Assembly (NCBI RefSeq): GCF_000218895.1
Contig: NC_015703.1
Span: 805,501 to 869,500, forward strand
Reading direction: 5' to 3'
DNA length: 64,000 bases
DNA from: Runella slithyformis DSM 19594
Lineage (GTDB): Bacteria; Bacteroidota; Bacteroidia; Cytophagales; Spirosomataceae
The notes under the pieces: model-generated
The model's database searches: none
What the model was told of the DNA's origin: nothing
What the model saw: the letters and a program-made list of their open reading frames with translations, nothing else
Made by a program: the position numbers and the translations under genes
Shown: positions 50,418 through 60,023 of the stretch, in pieces
Layout of the letters: every line of letters begins with the position of its first letter
How positions within the stretch are numbered: position 1 is the first letter of the stretch

Positions 50418-51809
50418 TTAGGTTTGACGAAATGCTTTCACATACATTTTTAAGGACTTTTTGGGCCGGAGCGTCACCAATGGATCCGCTTCCATTGCTT
50501 TTTGGTCAATGAGCGTAAAATCCAGTCGGCGTACCCACAGGGCCAGCACGATCTGCATTTCCATCAACGCAAAATTATTCCCAACGCACATGCGGGGCCC
50601 GCCTCCGAAAGGAATGTAGGAATACGTAGGACGAGCCTTTATGTTTTCGGGCAAAAAATGATCGGGGTAAAATTCATTGGGTTTTTGCCAATACTTTGGG
50701 TCGCGGTGGAGCAGATAGATCGGCAAAAGCAGATACGTGCCGGCCGCAATGGAATACCCGCTCAATTGATCATCGCCCAGCGCCTTTCGGCCCATGACCC
50801 ACGCCGGAGGGTACAATCGCATCACTTCCTGCACCACCTGAAGGGTGTACTTCAATTCCCGGATAGTTTCAAACGTAGGCATTCCCTCCTCTCCCAGCAC
50901 CATTTTAACCTCCTCACGGAGTTTGTGAAGAACATCTCTGTGCTTTGAGAGCAGATACAGCGCCCAAGACAGCGCATTGGCGGTGGTTTCGTGCCCGGCC
51001 ATAAAGATCGTCGTTACTTCATCCCTAACCTGTTGATCCGTCATGGTCTCGCCCGTTTCTTCGTCGCGGGTATGGATGAGCATATCCAGCAGATCATTAT
51101 AGCGCACGTGGGCATTTTGTTTTATTTCTTCCCGACGTCCTTCAATGATACTGTAAATAACGGCTTCCACTTTCGCCACGGCCCGCTTAAACCGCAGATT
51201 GCGGGGGGTAGGCACCGTAAGCGGAAGCCGAATAAAACTTTTAAGGGTACTGTCGGCAAAATGCATGATCTCATTCAGTGATTCCGAAATACCGCCCAAC
51301 CGGTGTTTTACATCGGTACTGAACAGCGCCCGGGTCACAATTTTCAGGGTCAGATTCAGCATTTCTTCCGTAGTGTCAAACGCCTCTTCTCCGTTTTTCC
51401 GTTCCCAACCTTCCACTGCCGTTGCCACTTCCCGGTTCATCATTTCAACCATCAGCGCAAGCCGTTGTTTGTAAAAGGCAGGTTGCGTAAGTTTTCGCTG
51501 TCGGCGCCAGAAATCCCCTTCGCTCGTCAGCAATCCGTTACCCAAAAAGATCGCTAACACCTTATAAGCTTCACTCTTATGATAGTTACGATTGTTTTCC
51601 TGCAATACATGTTTGGTATCTTCCGGGGTCAGGACCAAAAAAAAGTCGCGGTTCACTAAGCTCAATTTTACAACACCGACGTGCCCGAACTCTTTTTGCA
51701 TTTTTTCAAGAAACCTTAGGGGGTTACGAACAAAATCGGGTGTATTTCCGAAAAAGGGATTTTTTTTGGCCTGTGGGATAGTACTAACACCAGATTTGGA
51801 GTATTTCAT
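50418..51809 (-). CDS. Cytochrome P450
   Basis: A 463-residue soluble P450. The heme-binding loop is FGGGPRMCVG with Cys about 408. The I-helix oxygen-activation motif is AGHETT, and the K-helix ExxR follows in VMRLYPP context, with a PERF-like region near YPDHFLPEN. There is no membrane anchor, so it is cytosolic and needs a ferredoxin or flavoprotein partner, none of which is nearby. The proline-rich start and WRRQRKLTQPAF resemble CYP102/fatty-acid-type P450 domains. The substrate is unknown. It is monocistronic. Confidence 0.95.
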   Translation of the reverse strand: MKYSKSGVSTIPQAKKNPFFGNTPDFVRNPLRFLEKMQKEFGHVGVVKLSLVNRDFFLVLTPEDTKHVLQENNRNYHKSEAYKVLAIFLGNGLLTSEGDFWRRQRKLTQPAFYKQRLALMVEMMNREVATAVEGWERKNGEEAFDTTEEMLNLTLKIVTRALFSTDVKHRLGGISESLNEIMHFADSTLKSFIRLPLTVPTPRNLRFKRAVAKVEAVIYSIIEGRREEIKQNAHVRYNDLLDMLIHTRDEETGETMTDQQVRDEVTTIFMAGHETTANALSWALYLLSKHRDVLHKLREEVKMVLGEEGMPTFETIRELKYTLQVVQEVMRLYPPAWVMGRKALGDDQLSGYSIAAGTYLLLPIYLLHRDPKYWQKPNEFYPDHFLPENIKARPTYSYIPFGGGPRMCVGNNFALMEMQIVLALWVRRLDFTLIDQKAMEADPLVTLRPKKSLKMYVKAFRQT

Positions 51810-51877
51810 GATATAATCTAATGGAATTCTAACGCAAAGTATATTTTATATCCTTCTGATATATCATCATACTTGCC

Positions 51878-51885
51878 TATCTTTG
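51878..51885 (+). promoter_or_regulatory. Possible -7 box for the OmpA-lipoprotein gene
   Basis: TATCTTTG at 51878-51885 matches the TAnnTTTG consensus, about 150 bases before the OmpA ATG. No good TTTG lies at the expected upstream spacing, so the call is weak. Confidence 0.3.
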
Positions 51886-52036
51886 TATCGTTTTTTTAGG
51901 ACTTTTACCCAAAAAGTCATCTTTTGACTAAAGTAAAGAAACCTGAAATAACGCTTATATACTTAATTATAAGGCGATTTAATTGCCAAATTTTCTAACC
52001 TTAATTAATAACTATTCACCTCAAACCTCATAATCA

Positions 52037-52930
52037 ATGAGAAAGATTATCTTATTTTCACTGTCTGTATTACTGTTTGCATCCTGTAACAAAAAACAAT
52101 TAGCTCAACTAACGAAAGACAAAGCGGAACTTCAGGCCCTACTTGACAAAAACAAAGCCGATTGTGACGCACTCAGCGCCAAATTGAAAAACGACATCAG
52201 CGATTTGACCAATCAGATCAAGATGAAAGATGGCGACATCACCAATGAGCGGGCCAAATTGAAAGCGATGGAAGATGAATTGGCGTACCTCAAGCGTACG
52301 AACACCAATTTATTGGATCGCCTTTCTGACTTGTCGATCGTGAGCAAAGACGGTGCCGAAAGCATCAAGAAATCATTGGATGCCCTCAATCGTCAGAGTT
52401 CATACATTCAGGACCTGAACTCAAACCTGCGTCGCAAAGACTCGCTTAACCTGGCACTGGTAATGAACCTCAAGCGTTCACTGGACAATGTCAGCGACGA
52501 AGATGTCAACGTAGAAGTAAAGAAAGGGGTGGTTTATATCTCTCTTTCCGACAAGATGTTGTTTAAATACGGCAGCTACGACATCACAACTCAAGCAGAA
52601 AACGTGTTGAGCAAAATCGCGAAAGTGGTCAATGACCGCAAAGATTTTGACATTCTGGTAGAAGGTCACACCGATAGCGTACCGTACAGCAGCGCTTCTG
52701 TGCTGGAAGACAACTGGGACCTGAGCGCCAAACGCGCTACCTCAGTGGTACGTGCCCTGCAAAAGAAATACGGTGTAGCTCCTGAGCGCATGACCGCCGG
52801 CGGCCGTGGCGAATACGTACCTAAGGTAGCCAACGACAGCAGCCAAAACCGCAGCAAAAACCGTCGTACCGAAATCGTTATTTTGCCAAAATTGGATCAG
52901 TTCTTCCAATTGTTTGACGCCGGCAAATAA
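52037..52930 (+). CDS. OmpA-family peptidoglycan-binding lipoprotein
   Basis: A 297-residue lipoprotein (Cys17 in LLFASC). A coiled coil follows at about 20-140, with heptads in KDKAELQALLDKNKADCDAL and DITNERAKLKAMEDELAYL. The C-terminal OmpA domain (about 165-285) has the diaminopimelate-binding region VEGHTDSVPY, AKRATSVVRAL and NRSKNRRTEIVI. It anchors the outer membrane to peptidoglycan. An IS4 element lies 23 bases after the stop, where its terminator might have been. Confidence 0.93.
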   Translation: MRKIILFSLSVLLFASCNKKQLAQLTKDKAELQALLDKNKADCDALSAKLKNDISDLTNQIKMKDGDITNERAKLKAMEDELAYLKRTNTNLLDRLSDLSIVSKDGAESIKKSLDALNRQSSYIQDLNSNLRRKDSLNLALVMNLKRSLDNVSDEDVNVEVKKGVVYISLSDKMLFKYGSYDITTQAENVLSKIAKVVNDRKDFDILVEGHTDSVPYSSASVLEDNWDLSAKRATSVVRALQKKYGVAPERMTAGGRGEYVPKVANDSSQNRSKNRRTEIVILPKLDQFFQLFDAGK

Positions 52931-52953
52931 GGTTTCGTACCAACTCATTTCAT

Positions 52954-54399
52954 AAACATGAGTCATCCCGAAGTTTGGCAAGCGCAACAAGCAGTGTAAA
53001 GCACGTGGGAGATGGCGAGTCTTAATCTGTAAATCGGTATCGAAGCGTTTCGGTACCGATTTCCTGTTCTATGGCACCAATGTCTGAGAAAAAGCGGAAT
53101 CCAATGGCTCCAATTTCTCAATAACATCAGCAGAAAATCATAGACTAATGCTACAATAGCAAGTAATTTGAGTCTATTTTCCCAGAACCAAAGCCTGGGT
53201 GACTCCATACCCAATTCGGCTTTACTACATCTAAAGGTTTGCTCTATATTCCAGCGATGCATATAAGAATGACACATCTCCCAAGCCAATCGAGTATTGG
53301 TAATGGCAATGGAGGTTAGCAGATACATAGGGGGCTGTAAACTTTTTTTGTCACGTACGATAATGAGCCATAGGGATTTATCTTTGAAATCAGCGTGAGT
53401 GACCTGTGTGTAAGCGATCGTGACATACTTACTGATTTTGCGTTGGTTATCACGAAGCATTTTACGCCCCACTGCTTTGAAAGAGCGAGCTAATAAATGA
53501 GTCTGTTTGGTTCCTTTTTCAGAATGGCATAATAGATGTGTTTTCTTCCAACGAACTAAAAAGTCCTGTTTAAACTCATTCATCCATTCAATCGTCCAGG
53601 CATTGGCATAACCTCGGTCTAACACATGCAGAACGCTGCTTCCAATGGTTTTATGGAGCTTTTTGAGCATCCGAAAGATAATGTTGGTCCCTACTTCCTG
53701 ATATTTACCCCTTGATGTCCACCAACTCATCTGACATACACTTGGAGTTTGTCCCAAAGCTGACAAAAGGGTAGCTGTCCAATGAAAGCCGGGCACACAA
53801 ATGCGTTGAGTAGGTGGCTTATAAAAGCCTTTTCTTATTTTGGTCAATCTTTTGCCTTTACTGCTTTCCACACTGCATAAGCCTTCCAAAAACCATGATT
53901 CACTCTTTTCAATCTTACTCTCATCCCACAGCAGTAAAGGACGTTGACCATTGGATTGTAAGGACTTAATTCGCTCACGGCTACGTTCAAAGAAAAAGTC
54001 ATCAATCAATGTGGAAGACCATTTTTTACATCGAAGTAAATTGCTGATACGCTTCGTACCCGCCGGGGCGTGCGATAATCCACAAATATACCCGCCTAAC
54101 TCGCTCAATAACAGCCCCATCCTGTTGTGACGAAACACCAATATCGCCATAAATAAGTCATAGAATGTACTCACCAAACGAGTATCAATCAGGGCATCTA
54201 AGCGAAGTTGAAGTGGGTGAAGATACCGATGCCCCCGTTCTAAAATGAAGTCTGAAGCTCTTGACTTTGAAGCGTTTTTATCCTTGTTTTGCAGTATTGT
54301 TCTGAACATAAAAAGACCTCCCTGTTTTTGAGTTTGTAGTGACTCTCAAAATTACAAGGAGGTTCTTTTTTACCCTAAACTTCGGGATGACTCATGTTT
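52954..54399. mobile_element. Insertion sequence, IS4 family, about 1.45 kb
   Basis: Perfect 23-bp terminal inverted repeats at 52954-52976 and 54377-54399 (core CATGAGTCATCCCGAAGTTT) flank one transposase gene. No target-site duplication is visible in the bases just outside the repeats. The element lies between the OmpA-lipoprotein gene and the CtpA gene and disrupts neither reading frame. The open transposase suggests it may be functional. Confidence 0.9.
52963..54309 (-). CDS. IS4-family transposase
   Basis: A 448-residue DDE transposase. The first Asp is in LLWDESKIE, the second in HVLDRGYAN. The C-terminal YREK signature is Y-x2-R-x3-E-x6-K in YMHRWNIEQTFRCSK, diagnostic of IS4. The stop codon lies inside the left terminal repeat, so the last few residues (CQTSG) are encoded by the repeat itself. 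It is not related to its chromosomal neighbours. Confidence 0.95.
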   Translation of the reverse strand: MFRTILQNKDKNASKSRASDFILERGHRYLHPLQLRLDALIDTRLVSTFYDLFMAILVFRHNRMGLLLSELGGYICGLSHAPAGTKRISNLLRCKKWSSTLIDDFFFERSRERIKSLQSNGQRPLLLWDESKIEKSESWFLEGLCSVESSKGKRLTKIRKGFYKPPTQRICVPGFHWTATLLSALGQTPSVCQMSWWTSRGKYQEVGTNIIFRMLKKLHKTIGSSVLHVLDRGYANAWTIEWMNEFKQDFLVRWKKTHLLCHSEKGTKQTHLLARSFKAVGRKMLRDNQRKISKYVTIAYTQVTHADFKDKSLWLIIVRDKKSLQPPMYLLTSIAITNTRLAWEMCHSYMHRWNIEQTFRCSKAELGMESPRLWFWENRLKLLAIVALVYDFLLMLLRNWSHWIPLFLRHWCHRTGNRYRNASIPIYRLRLAISHVLYTACCACQTSG

Positions 54400-54499
54400 T
54401 TTGGCAGAAATACATAACTTCGTTGCGGTTTTTCGTTACTTTACAACATAGGTTTCCGTTAGTTGCTGCCACAAACTTTTTAGACGATTCATCGCACCC

Positions 54500-56152
54500 A
54501 TGAAACACCTTCGCAAACTCGCCTTAGCCGCCGTTTGTATGCTTGGCATAGGATTCTTTGCCTTCCGTACCGACGAACGTTTTTTTGAAATCGCCCGTAA
54601 CCTCGACATTTACGCTACGCTGTTCAAGGAGCTGAATCGGTATTACGTAGACGAGATCAACCCCAATCGGTTGACCAAAATGAGCATTGAATCCATGCTC
54701 AAAAACCTCGACCCTTACACCAATTTTTACGCCGAAGACGAAATCGAAGATTACCGTACCATGACCACGGGCCAGTACACGGGCATCGGGGCCATCATTA
54801 CGACCAATAAAGGCAAGAACATCGTTTACTCCATTCTGGAAGGCTCTCCCGCCGAAAAAGCGGGAATCCACATCGGCGATGAGATCGTAAAGATCGACGG
54901 TGTAGACCTCACCACCCGCAAGGATGCCAATCCCGATAAACTCATGAAAGGACAGGCCAACTCAACCGTCAAGCTGGCGGTACGGCGCGTGGGCAGCCCT
55001 TCGCTCATCGAAATGAGCGTTACCCGGGAGTTTGTCAAAACGGGCAATGTGCCTTACTACGGCATGCTCACCGACGAAGTCGGCTACATCGACTTGAAAG
55101 ATTTTAACCAAACCGCCGCGCGCGAAGTCAAAACGGCCTTGGTGGAACTGAAAGGAAAAGGCATGAAAAAGCTGGTGTTGGACGTACGCGAAAACCCGGG
55201 CGGATTGCTGGATCAGGCGGTGTTGATCTGTAACCTGTTTATTCCCAAAGATGCGGAAGTGGTTTCCAACAAAGGAAAAGTGACGGAGTGGAACAAAACC
55301 TACACCGCACCCATGGCTCCCGTTGATACCGAGATTCCGTTGGTGGTATTGGTCAACGGCCGCAGTGCTTCGGCCTCCGAGATTGTTTCGGGCGTGATTC
55401 AGGATTATGACCGCGGCGTGTTGATCGGTCAGCGTACCTACGGCAAAGGATTGGTGCAAACCACGCGTGATCTGTCGTACAATACGAAACTGAAAGTAAC
55501 CGTTGCCAAATACTACATACCGAGCGGCCGCTGCATTCAGGCGATTGATTACAGCCACCGCAATGCCGACGGCAGCGTGGGCAAAATTCCCGATTCCCTC
55601 AAAGTAGCCTTTAAAACCCGCAACGGTCGCACCGTCTACGACGGCGGTGGTGTAGAGCCGGATGTTCCGACCGATCTGGTCAGTCGTACGCCTATTGTGA
55701 ACAGTCTGAATAGCAAAGGACTATTCTTTGACTATGCGCTCAAGTACCGCGCCGACCACCCCGCGATCAAACCCGCGAAAGACTTTGAACTCAGCGATGC
55801 CGATTATCAGGGTTTTGTGAATTGGCTGAAAGACAAAGAGTATGATTACACCACTCAGGTAGAAAAAGACCTCAGCGAGCTGGAGGCTTCGGCCCGAAAA
55901 GAGAAATATTTTGATGCTATTCAGGAACAGTTCAAGGCCTTGAAAACTAAGCTGACCCACAGCAAAGACACCGATTTGGTGCTGTTCAAAAAAGACATCA
56001 AACAGGTATTGGAGCGTGAGATCGTATCCCATGTGTACCTGCAAAAAGGTGAGCGCGAATTTGTGTTCCGCACCGACCCGGAAGTGAAAGCCGCTCTGGA
56101 TCTTTTCAAAGACATGCCTCGCTACGAAAAAATCCTGAAAGGCACCAAGTAG
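54500..56152 (+). CDS. C-terminal processing protease (S41, CtpA/Prc family)
   Basis: A 550-residue protease with an N-terminal signal anchor (residues 7-22), so it is periplasmic. The PDZ domain (about 90-170) has GIGAIITTNKGKNIVYSILEG. The S41 catalytic domain has the serine in RSASASE (288-294) and Lys316 in TYGKGLVQ. A helical C-terminal region follows (about 400-550). It degrades or trims proteins from exposed C-termini. The stop codon TAG is contributed by a palindromic repeat that starts at 56149. Confidence 0.95.
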   Translation: MKHLRKLALAAVCMLGIGFFAFRTDERFFEIARNLDIYATLFKELNRYYVDEINPNRLTKMSIESMLKNLDPYTNFYAEDEIEDYRTMTTGQYTGIGAIITTNKGKNIVYSILEGSPAEKAGIHIGDEIVKIDGVDLTTRKDANPDKLMKGQANSTVKLAVRRVGSPSLIEMSVTREFVKTGNVPYYGMLTDEVGYIDLKDFNQTAAREVKTALVELKGKGMKKLVLDVRENPGGLLDQAVLICNLFIPKDAEVVSNKGKVTEWNKTYTAPMAPVDTEIPLVVLVNGRSASASEIVSGVIQDYDRGVLIGQRTYGKGLVQTTRDLSYNTKLKVTVAKYYIPSGRCIQAIDYSHRNADGSVGKIPDSLKVAFKTRNGRTVYDGGGVEPDVPTDLVSRTPIVNSLNSKGLFFDYALKYRADHPAIKPAKDFELSDADYQGFVNWLKDKEYDYTTQVEKDLSELEASARKEKYFDAIQEQFKALKTKLTHSKDTDLVLFKKDIKQVLEREIVSHVYLQKGEREFVFRTDPEVKAALDLFKDMPRYEKILKGTK

Positions 56153-56277
56153 GGGCAGGCCTTGCGTCTGCCCTCGCATCACGTCGAAGCATATTTTTAG
56201 GTTTATGTAAAATGAATATTACGTAGGGGCAGGCCTTGCGTCTACCGTGGTTAGGGCAGACGCAAGGCCTGCCCTAA
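56149..56277. repeat. Three copies of the GTAGGGGCAGGC palindromic repeat
   Basis: Copy 1 is at 56149-56173, copy 2 at 56223-56246 and an inverted copy at about 56251-56277. Copies 2 and 3 form a stem. Copy 1 supplies the stop codon of the CtpA gene. The core GTAGGGGCAGGCCTTGCGTC is closely related to the array inside the sulfatase gene at 14837-15228. Confidence 0.9.
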
Positions 56278-56360
56278 CTCTTTTTTGATAAATTCGGGTG
56301 AATTTTTAAGGAATCAATATAATGATTACATCGAAAATCACCCTTCGAAAATCAACTATT

Positions 56361-57134
56361 CTACTCAGGCGTTACGTACGCCGCCTTGATACCGCCATCA
56401 ACCAAAAAGTCGGTACCTGTGACGTATGAGGATTCATCGGAAGCCAGGAAAAGCGCCGCATAGGCCATTTCTTTGGCTTCGCCGAAACGTCCCATCGGGA
56501 CGTGTACGAGCCGGCGCTGCTTTTTGGCTTCGGTATTCAAAAACTTCATCAGCAACTCCGTGCGCAACGGGCCGGGGCACAGGGCATTGACCCGAATATT
56601 TTCCCGGGCATGGATAACCGCCAGCTCACGGCTCATCGACAATACCGCCCCCTTACTGGCTGTATAGGCGATTTGCGGCGTGGCCGCTCCCAACAGTGCC
56701 ACAAAAGAAGCCGTATTGATGATGCTGCCGCCGCCCGCACGCCGTAAGGCAGGGATGGCGTATTTACAGCCGAAAAATACCCCTTTTACGTTGATATTCA
56801 TGGTTAGGTCCCACACGGATTCTTCGGTGGTTACGGCATTGTCATCGTCGCTGTGCATGATGCCGGCGTTGTTGAAGACAATGTTCAGCTGGCCGAAGGT
56901 CTGCTCGGCAAAAGCCACCATGTTTTCGCAATCGGCCGCTTTTGATACATCGGCCCGCACATAGGCGGCTTTGCCACCTTGGTCCAAAATCAGTTGGGCA
57001 GTTTCCTGCCCTGCCGTATCATTAACATCGGCTACCACGACGGCAGCCCCTTCTTGGGCAAACAAAAGTGCTGTTTCGCGACCGATGCCGCTGCTTCCGC
57101 CCGTGATAAGGGCAACTTTATTGAGAAGACGCAT
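56361..57134 (-). CDS. Short-chain dehydrogenase/reductase
   Basis: A 257-residue classical SDR. The cofactor loop TGGSSGIG is at 11-18, the NNAG motif in FNNAGIM, and catalytic Tyr and Lys in YTASK. The C-terminus has ASDESSYVTGTDFLVDGG, typical of SDRs that carry out NAD(P)H-dependent oxidoreduction of alcohols, ketones or sugars. It is cytosolic and monocistronic. The exact substrate is not predictable. Confidence 0.94.
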   Translation of the reverse strand: MRLLNKVALITGGSSGIGRETALLFAQEGAAVVVADVNDTAGQETAQLILDQGGKAAYVRADVSKAADCENMVAFAEQTFGQLNIVFNNAGIMHSDDDNAVTTEESVWDLTMNINVKGVFFGCKYAIPALRRAGGGSIINTASFVALLGAATPQIAYTASKGAVLSMSRELAVIHARENIRVNALCPGPLRTELLMKFLNTEAKKQRRLVHVPMGRFGEAKEMAYAALFLASDESSYVTGTDFLVDGGIKAAYVTPE

Positions 57135-57305
57135 ACGTAAGGTAAATTAACGGGGTGTTAGTGAATGAGGACTATTGTTAGAATGACGAGTAATGAATGA
57201 CGAAGTACGAATTTGAAAAAGTAATGCTTTGGAAATCAAAATATTATACTTTTGGTTAAATTACTGTTTTACCCAGGCTTTGTAGATGGCTTCCTGCAAA
57301 GCGGT

Positions 57306-57767
57306 TCAGAGGCGCATTTCTTTGGGTATCATTCCCATGAACGCTTTGTATACGCGTACGGCTCCTTCGGGTGCCGGGTGTTTGGCATCCCCCCATACTA
57401 CTTTATGTTCTTTTTTTCCTTTTTTATAAATGATGAAATAAGAGGTTCGGCCGGGATGCTGAAAGTTCAGGCTGTCAAATTTGACATCCTTCAGTGAGTT
57501 GAAAGCAATCTCGATATTCTTCGGACTTTGTCGACCCAATACATCAAATTCTTTCGCCGTATTCATCCGCCGATACACGCCCCCGTCTTCCAGCAAACGA
57601 TACTCTTTTTCCAAACCTCCGATCGCCTGTCCGACAATCAGTTGACGTCCTTCAAACGTGAAGGGCTGTGTAGACACCGCAAACGGCGTGGGCGATTTGA
57701 CGGGCTCGGTTTGGGCGTATACATTTCCGATACTCACGAGGAGCATAACAAGGAGCCGGCTTTTCAT
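57306..57767 (-). CDS. Small secreted protein of unknown function
   Basis: A 153-residue protein with a signal peptide (ending VYAQ near residue 19). The mature part is Pro/Thr-rich at first, then FEGRQLIVGQAIGGLEKEYRLL and SYFIIYKKGKKEHKVVW, probably a beta fold. A Lys-rich C-terminus follows. No family is recognised. The TTG at 57782 would give a non-signal start, so the ATG at 57767 is used. Confidence 0.75.
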   Translation of the reverse strand: MKSRLLVMLLVSIGNVYAQTEPVKSPTPFAVSTQPFTFEGRQLIVGQAIGGLEKEYRLLEDGGVYRRMNTAKEFDVLGRQSPKNIEIAFNSLKDVKFDSLNFQHPGRTSYFIIYKKGKKEHKVVWGDAKHPAPEGAVRVYKAFMGMIPKEMRL

Positions 57768-57815
57768 TTTTTTCAATAACAATGCAGTGATTCGATTGGG
57801 GTTTGTAAGGTTCCG

Positions 57816-59003
57816 TCATTGAATCTTCAATTCTTCCAACGCCAGCCAGGCCATCAATCCGGGGCCGATTTCCAGGGCCGCTTCGTCGATGTCAAAGGTG
57901 GGCGTATGCACTCCCGATACAATGCCACGGGCTTCGTTGCGCGTTCCGAGGCGATAAAAACAGGCATCGGTCACTTGTGAATAAAACGCAAAATCTTCAC
58001 CGGCCAGCCACAGATCCAGGTCAATGACATTTTCGGCCCCCATGTATGCTACCGCAGCAGCCTTGGTGCGGCGTGTCAGCTCAGGATGATTTTTCAGGAA
58101 AGGGTAACCCTTTCTGACTTCCACATCACAACTTCCGCCCATGGCTTCGGCGATGCCCTGCGCCATTTTGGTGATGCGTTTCCAGCCTTCTTCGCGCCAC
58201 TCTTCATCCATGCAGCGGAAGGTCCCTTCAATGTATACTTCGTTGGGAATCACGTTGGTAGCCCCGTTGGCAATGACCTTCCCAAACGACAGTACCGACG
58301 GTGCCGCAGGTTTGCGATTGCGGCTGATGACCTGCTGCAATCCCACAATGATGTGCGATGCGATCAGGATAGGATCAATGAGTGTATCGGGCATGGCTCC
58401 GTGGCCGCCTTTGCCTTTGACGGTCAGGTACAGCTCGTCGGTACTTGCCATGTACATTCCTTCGCGAAAACCGATTTTGCCAACGGGAATATTCGGCGCT
58501 ACGTGTTGACCAAGAATACTCGCCGGGGAAGGGTTTTGCAGTACGCCTTCTTTGATCATCAGCGAGGCTCCGCCGGGGATTTTTTCTTCGCCGGGTTGAA
58601 AGATAAGTTTTATTGAGCCCTCAAATTCATCCCGCAATGCATGCAGAATATACGCCGTACCCAACAGCGAAGAGGTGTGTACATCATGCCCACAGGCATG
58701 CATCACACCCAGGTTTTGTGATTTGTACGGAACGTCATTTGCTTCAATGATGGGCAAGGCATCCATATCGGCCCGTAATGCCACTACCCTGCTTTCCGGA
58801 TTTCGGCCTTCGATCAGGGCCACCACACCCGTATTGGCCACGCCCTCTTGGGGGGTTAAGCCCATTTCTTTCAATCGGTTGGCAACAAACTGCGCCGTAT
58901 TAACCTCCTGAAAGGATAATTCAGGATACATATGTAAATGCCGCCGATTGGCCACCGCATCGGCGGCACGGCCTTTGGACAAGGCTTTGATTTTTTCTAA
59001 CAT
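57816..59003 (-). CDS. M20-family amidohydrolase (N-acyl-amino-acid deacylase type)
   Basis: A 395-residue cytosolic metallo-aminoacylase. It begins MLEKIKALSKGRAADAVANR. Motifs VVALRADMDALPI, MHACGHDVHTSSLLG with metal-binding His, and QPGEEKIPGGA (catalytic/metal Glu) are intact, as is the dimerisation domain GKGGHGAMPD. It hydrolyses N-acyl-amino acids, hippurate or IAA-type conjugates; the exact substrate is unknown. No operon partner is evident. Confidence 0.93.
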   Translation of the reverse strand: MLEKIKALSKGRAADAVANRRHLHMYPELSFQEVNTAQFVANRLKEMGLTPQEGVANTGVVALIEGRNPESRVVALRADMDALPIIEANDVPYKSQNLGVMHACGHDVHTSSLLGTAYILHALRDEFEGSIKLIFQPGEEKIPGGASLMIKEGVLQNPSPASILGQHVAPNIPVGKIGFREGMYMASTDELYLTVKGKGGHGAMPDTLIDPILIASHIIVGLQQVISRNRKPAAPSVLSFGKVIANGATNVIPNEVYIEGTFRCMDEEWREEGWKRITKMAQGIAEAMGGSCDVEVRKGYPFLKNHPELTRRTKAAAVAYMGAENVIDLDLWLAGEDFAFYSQVTDACFYRLGTRNEARGIVSGVHTPTFDIDEAALEIGPGLMAWLALEELKIQ

Positions 59004-59126
59004 TGTCGTTTATTAAGTATTTTTGACGGAACAAAAATATAAAATAGAACGGGGATGACGCAGTGATTCCTGATTTTCACCCATAATAATCTATCCTTTG
59101 CGTTATTCTTTCTTTTACGGTAAAAC

Positions 59127-59699
59127 ATGAAAATAGGACTATTCTTCGGCTCATTTAACCCTATCCATATAGGTCACCTTATCATTGCCGATACCATGGC
59201 TGCCGCTACTGACCTTGAGCAGGTATGGTTTATTGTTTCGCCCCAAAATCCCTTTAAAAAAAATAAAAGTTTACTGCACGAATTTGACCGCTACGACATG
59301 GTGGAAAAAGCCATTGCCGACAACAGTAAACTGAAAGTGAACGACGTAGAGTTTTCGATGCCCAAACCAAGCTATACCATTGATACGCTGACCAAACTGC
59401 AGGAGAAATTTCCGCAGCATACCTTCAAACTGATCATCGGAGAAGATAATTTAGGGCAATTTAAAAACTGGAAAAACTACGAAGCCATTCTCCAATTTTA
59501 CGGTTTATACGTCTATCCGAGGCCCAATGCGTCCCCGCATGAGTTTTCCGATCATCCGGCGGTCAAATTCATTCCGGCTCCTCTTTTGGATATCTCAGCG
59601 ACCTATATTCGCGATTGCCTCAGAAATAATCGTTCCATTCGCTATATGGTACCCGACGTTGTGGAAGAAATGATAAAAAGGAAGAAATTTTATATTTGA
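59127..59699 (+). CDS. nadD: Nicotinate-nucleotide adenylyltransferase
   Basis: A 190-residue enzyme. GSFNPIHIGH (8-17) and the ISATYIRD motif near the C-terminus are the nucleotidyltransferase signatures. It transfers AMP from ATP to nicotinate mononucleotide, making deamido-NAD in NAD synthesis. It is cytosolic. It lies 57 bases before acpP, but the promoter at 59695 suggests acpP has its own start. Confidence 0.96.
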   Translation: MKIGLFFGSFNPIHIGHLIIADTMAAATDLEQVWFIVSPQNPFKKNKSLLHEFDRYDMVEKAIADNSKLKVNDVEFSMPKPSYTIDTLTKLQEKFPQHTFKLIIGEDNLGQFKNWKNYEAILQFYGLYVYPRPNASPHEFSDHPAVKFIPAPLLDISATYIRDCLRNNRSIRYMVPDVVEEMIKRKKFYI

Positions 59700-59726
59700 C
59701 AATCTCCTTTGAAATACATTACTTTG
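59695..59726 (+). promoter_or_regulatory. Putative promoter of acpP
   Basis: TTTG at 59695-59698 and TACTTTG at 59720-59726, 21 bases apart, resemble the Bacteroidota -33/-7 elements (the -7 box is one base short of TAnnTTTG). It would give a short leader before the acpP ATG at 59757. Confidence 0.5.
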
Positions 59727-59756
59727 CAGCGATTTTGAACCAAACTTCTCACAAAA

Positions 59757-59993
59757 ATGTCAGAGATTGCAGAAAAAGTAAAGAAAATTATCGTTGATAA
59801 ACTGGGTGTAGATGAGTCAGAAGTGACTGAAGAAGCCAGCTTCACTAATGACCTCGGTGCCGATTCACTCGATACGGTAGAATTGATCATGGAATTTGAA
59901 AAAGAATTCAATGTTTCCATTCCTGATGACCAGGCCGAGCACATCGGTACGGTAGGTCAAGCCATCAAATACCTCGAAGAAAACGTTAAGTAA
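59757..59993 (+). CDS. acpP: Acyl carrier protein
   Basis: A 78-residue acidic helical protein. The phosphopantetheine site is Ser37 in [10 protein letters not shown]. It carries growing acyl chains in fatty acid synthesis. It is followed after 30 bases by fabF, the classic acpP-fabF order. Confidence 0.98.
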   Translation: MSEIAEKVKKIIVDKLGVDESEVTEEASFTNDLGADSLDTVELIMEFEKEFNVSIPDDQAEHIGTVGQAIKYLEENVK

Positions 59994-60023
59994 GCATATT
60001 TTTGTAATTTACAGATCCATTTT

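Noticed and set aside
57252-57497. Plus-strand ORF over the small secreted protein's 3' end.
   Set aside because: It is antisense to a gene with a clear signal peptide and has no support of its own.
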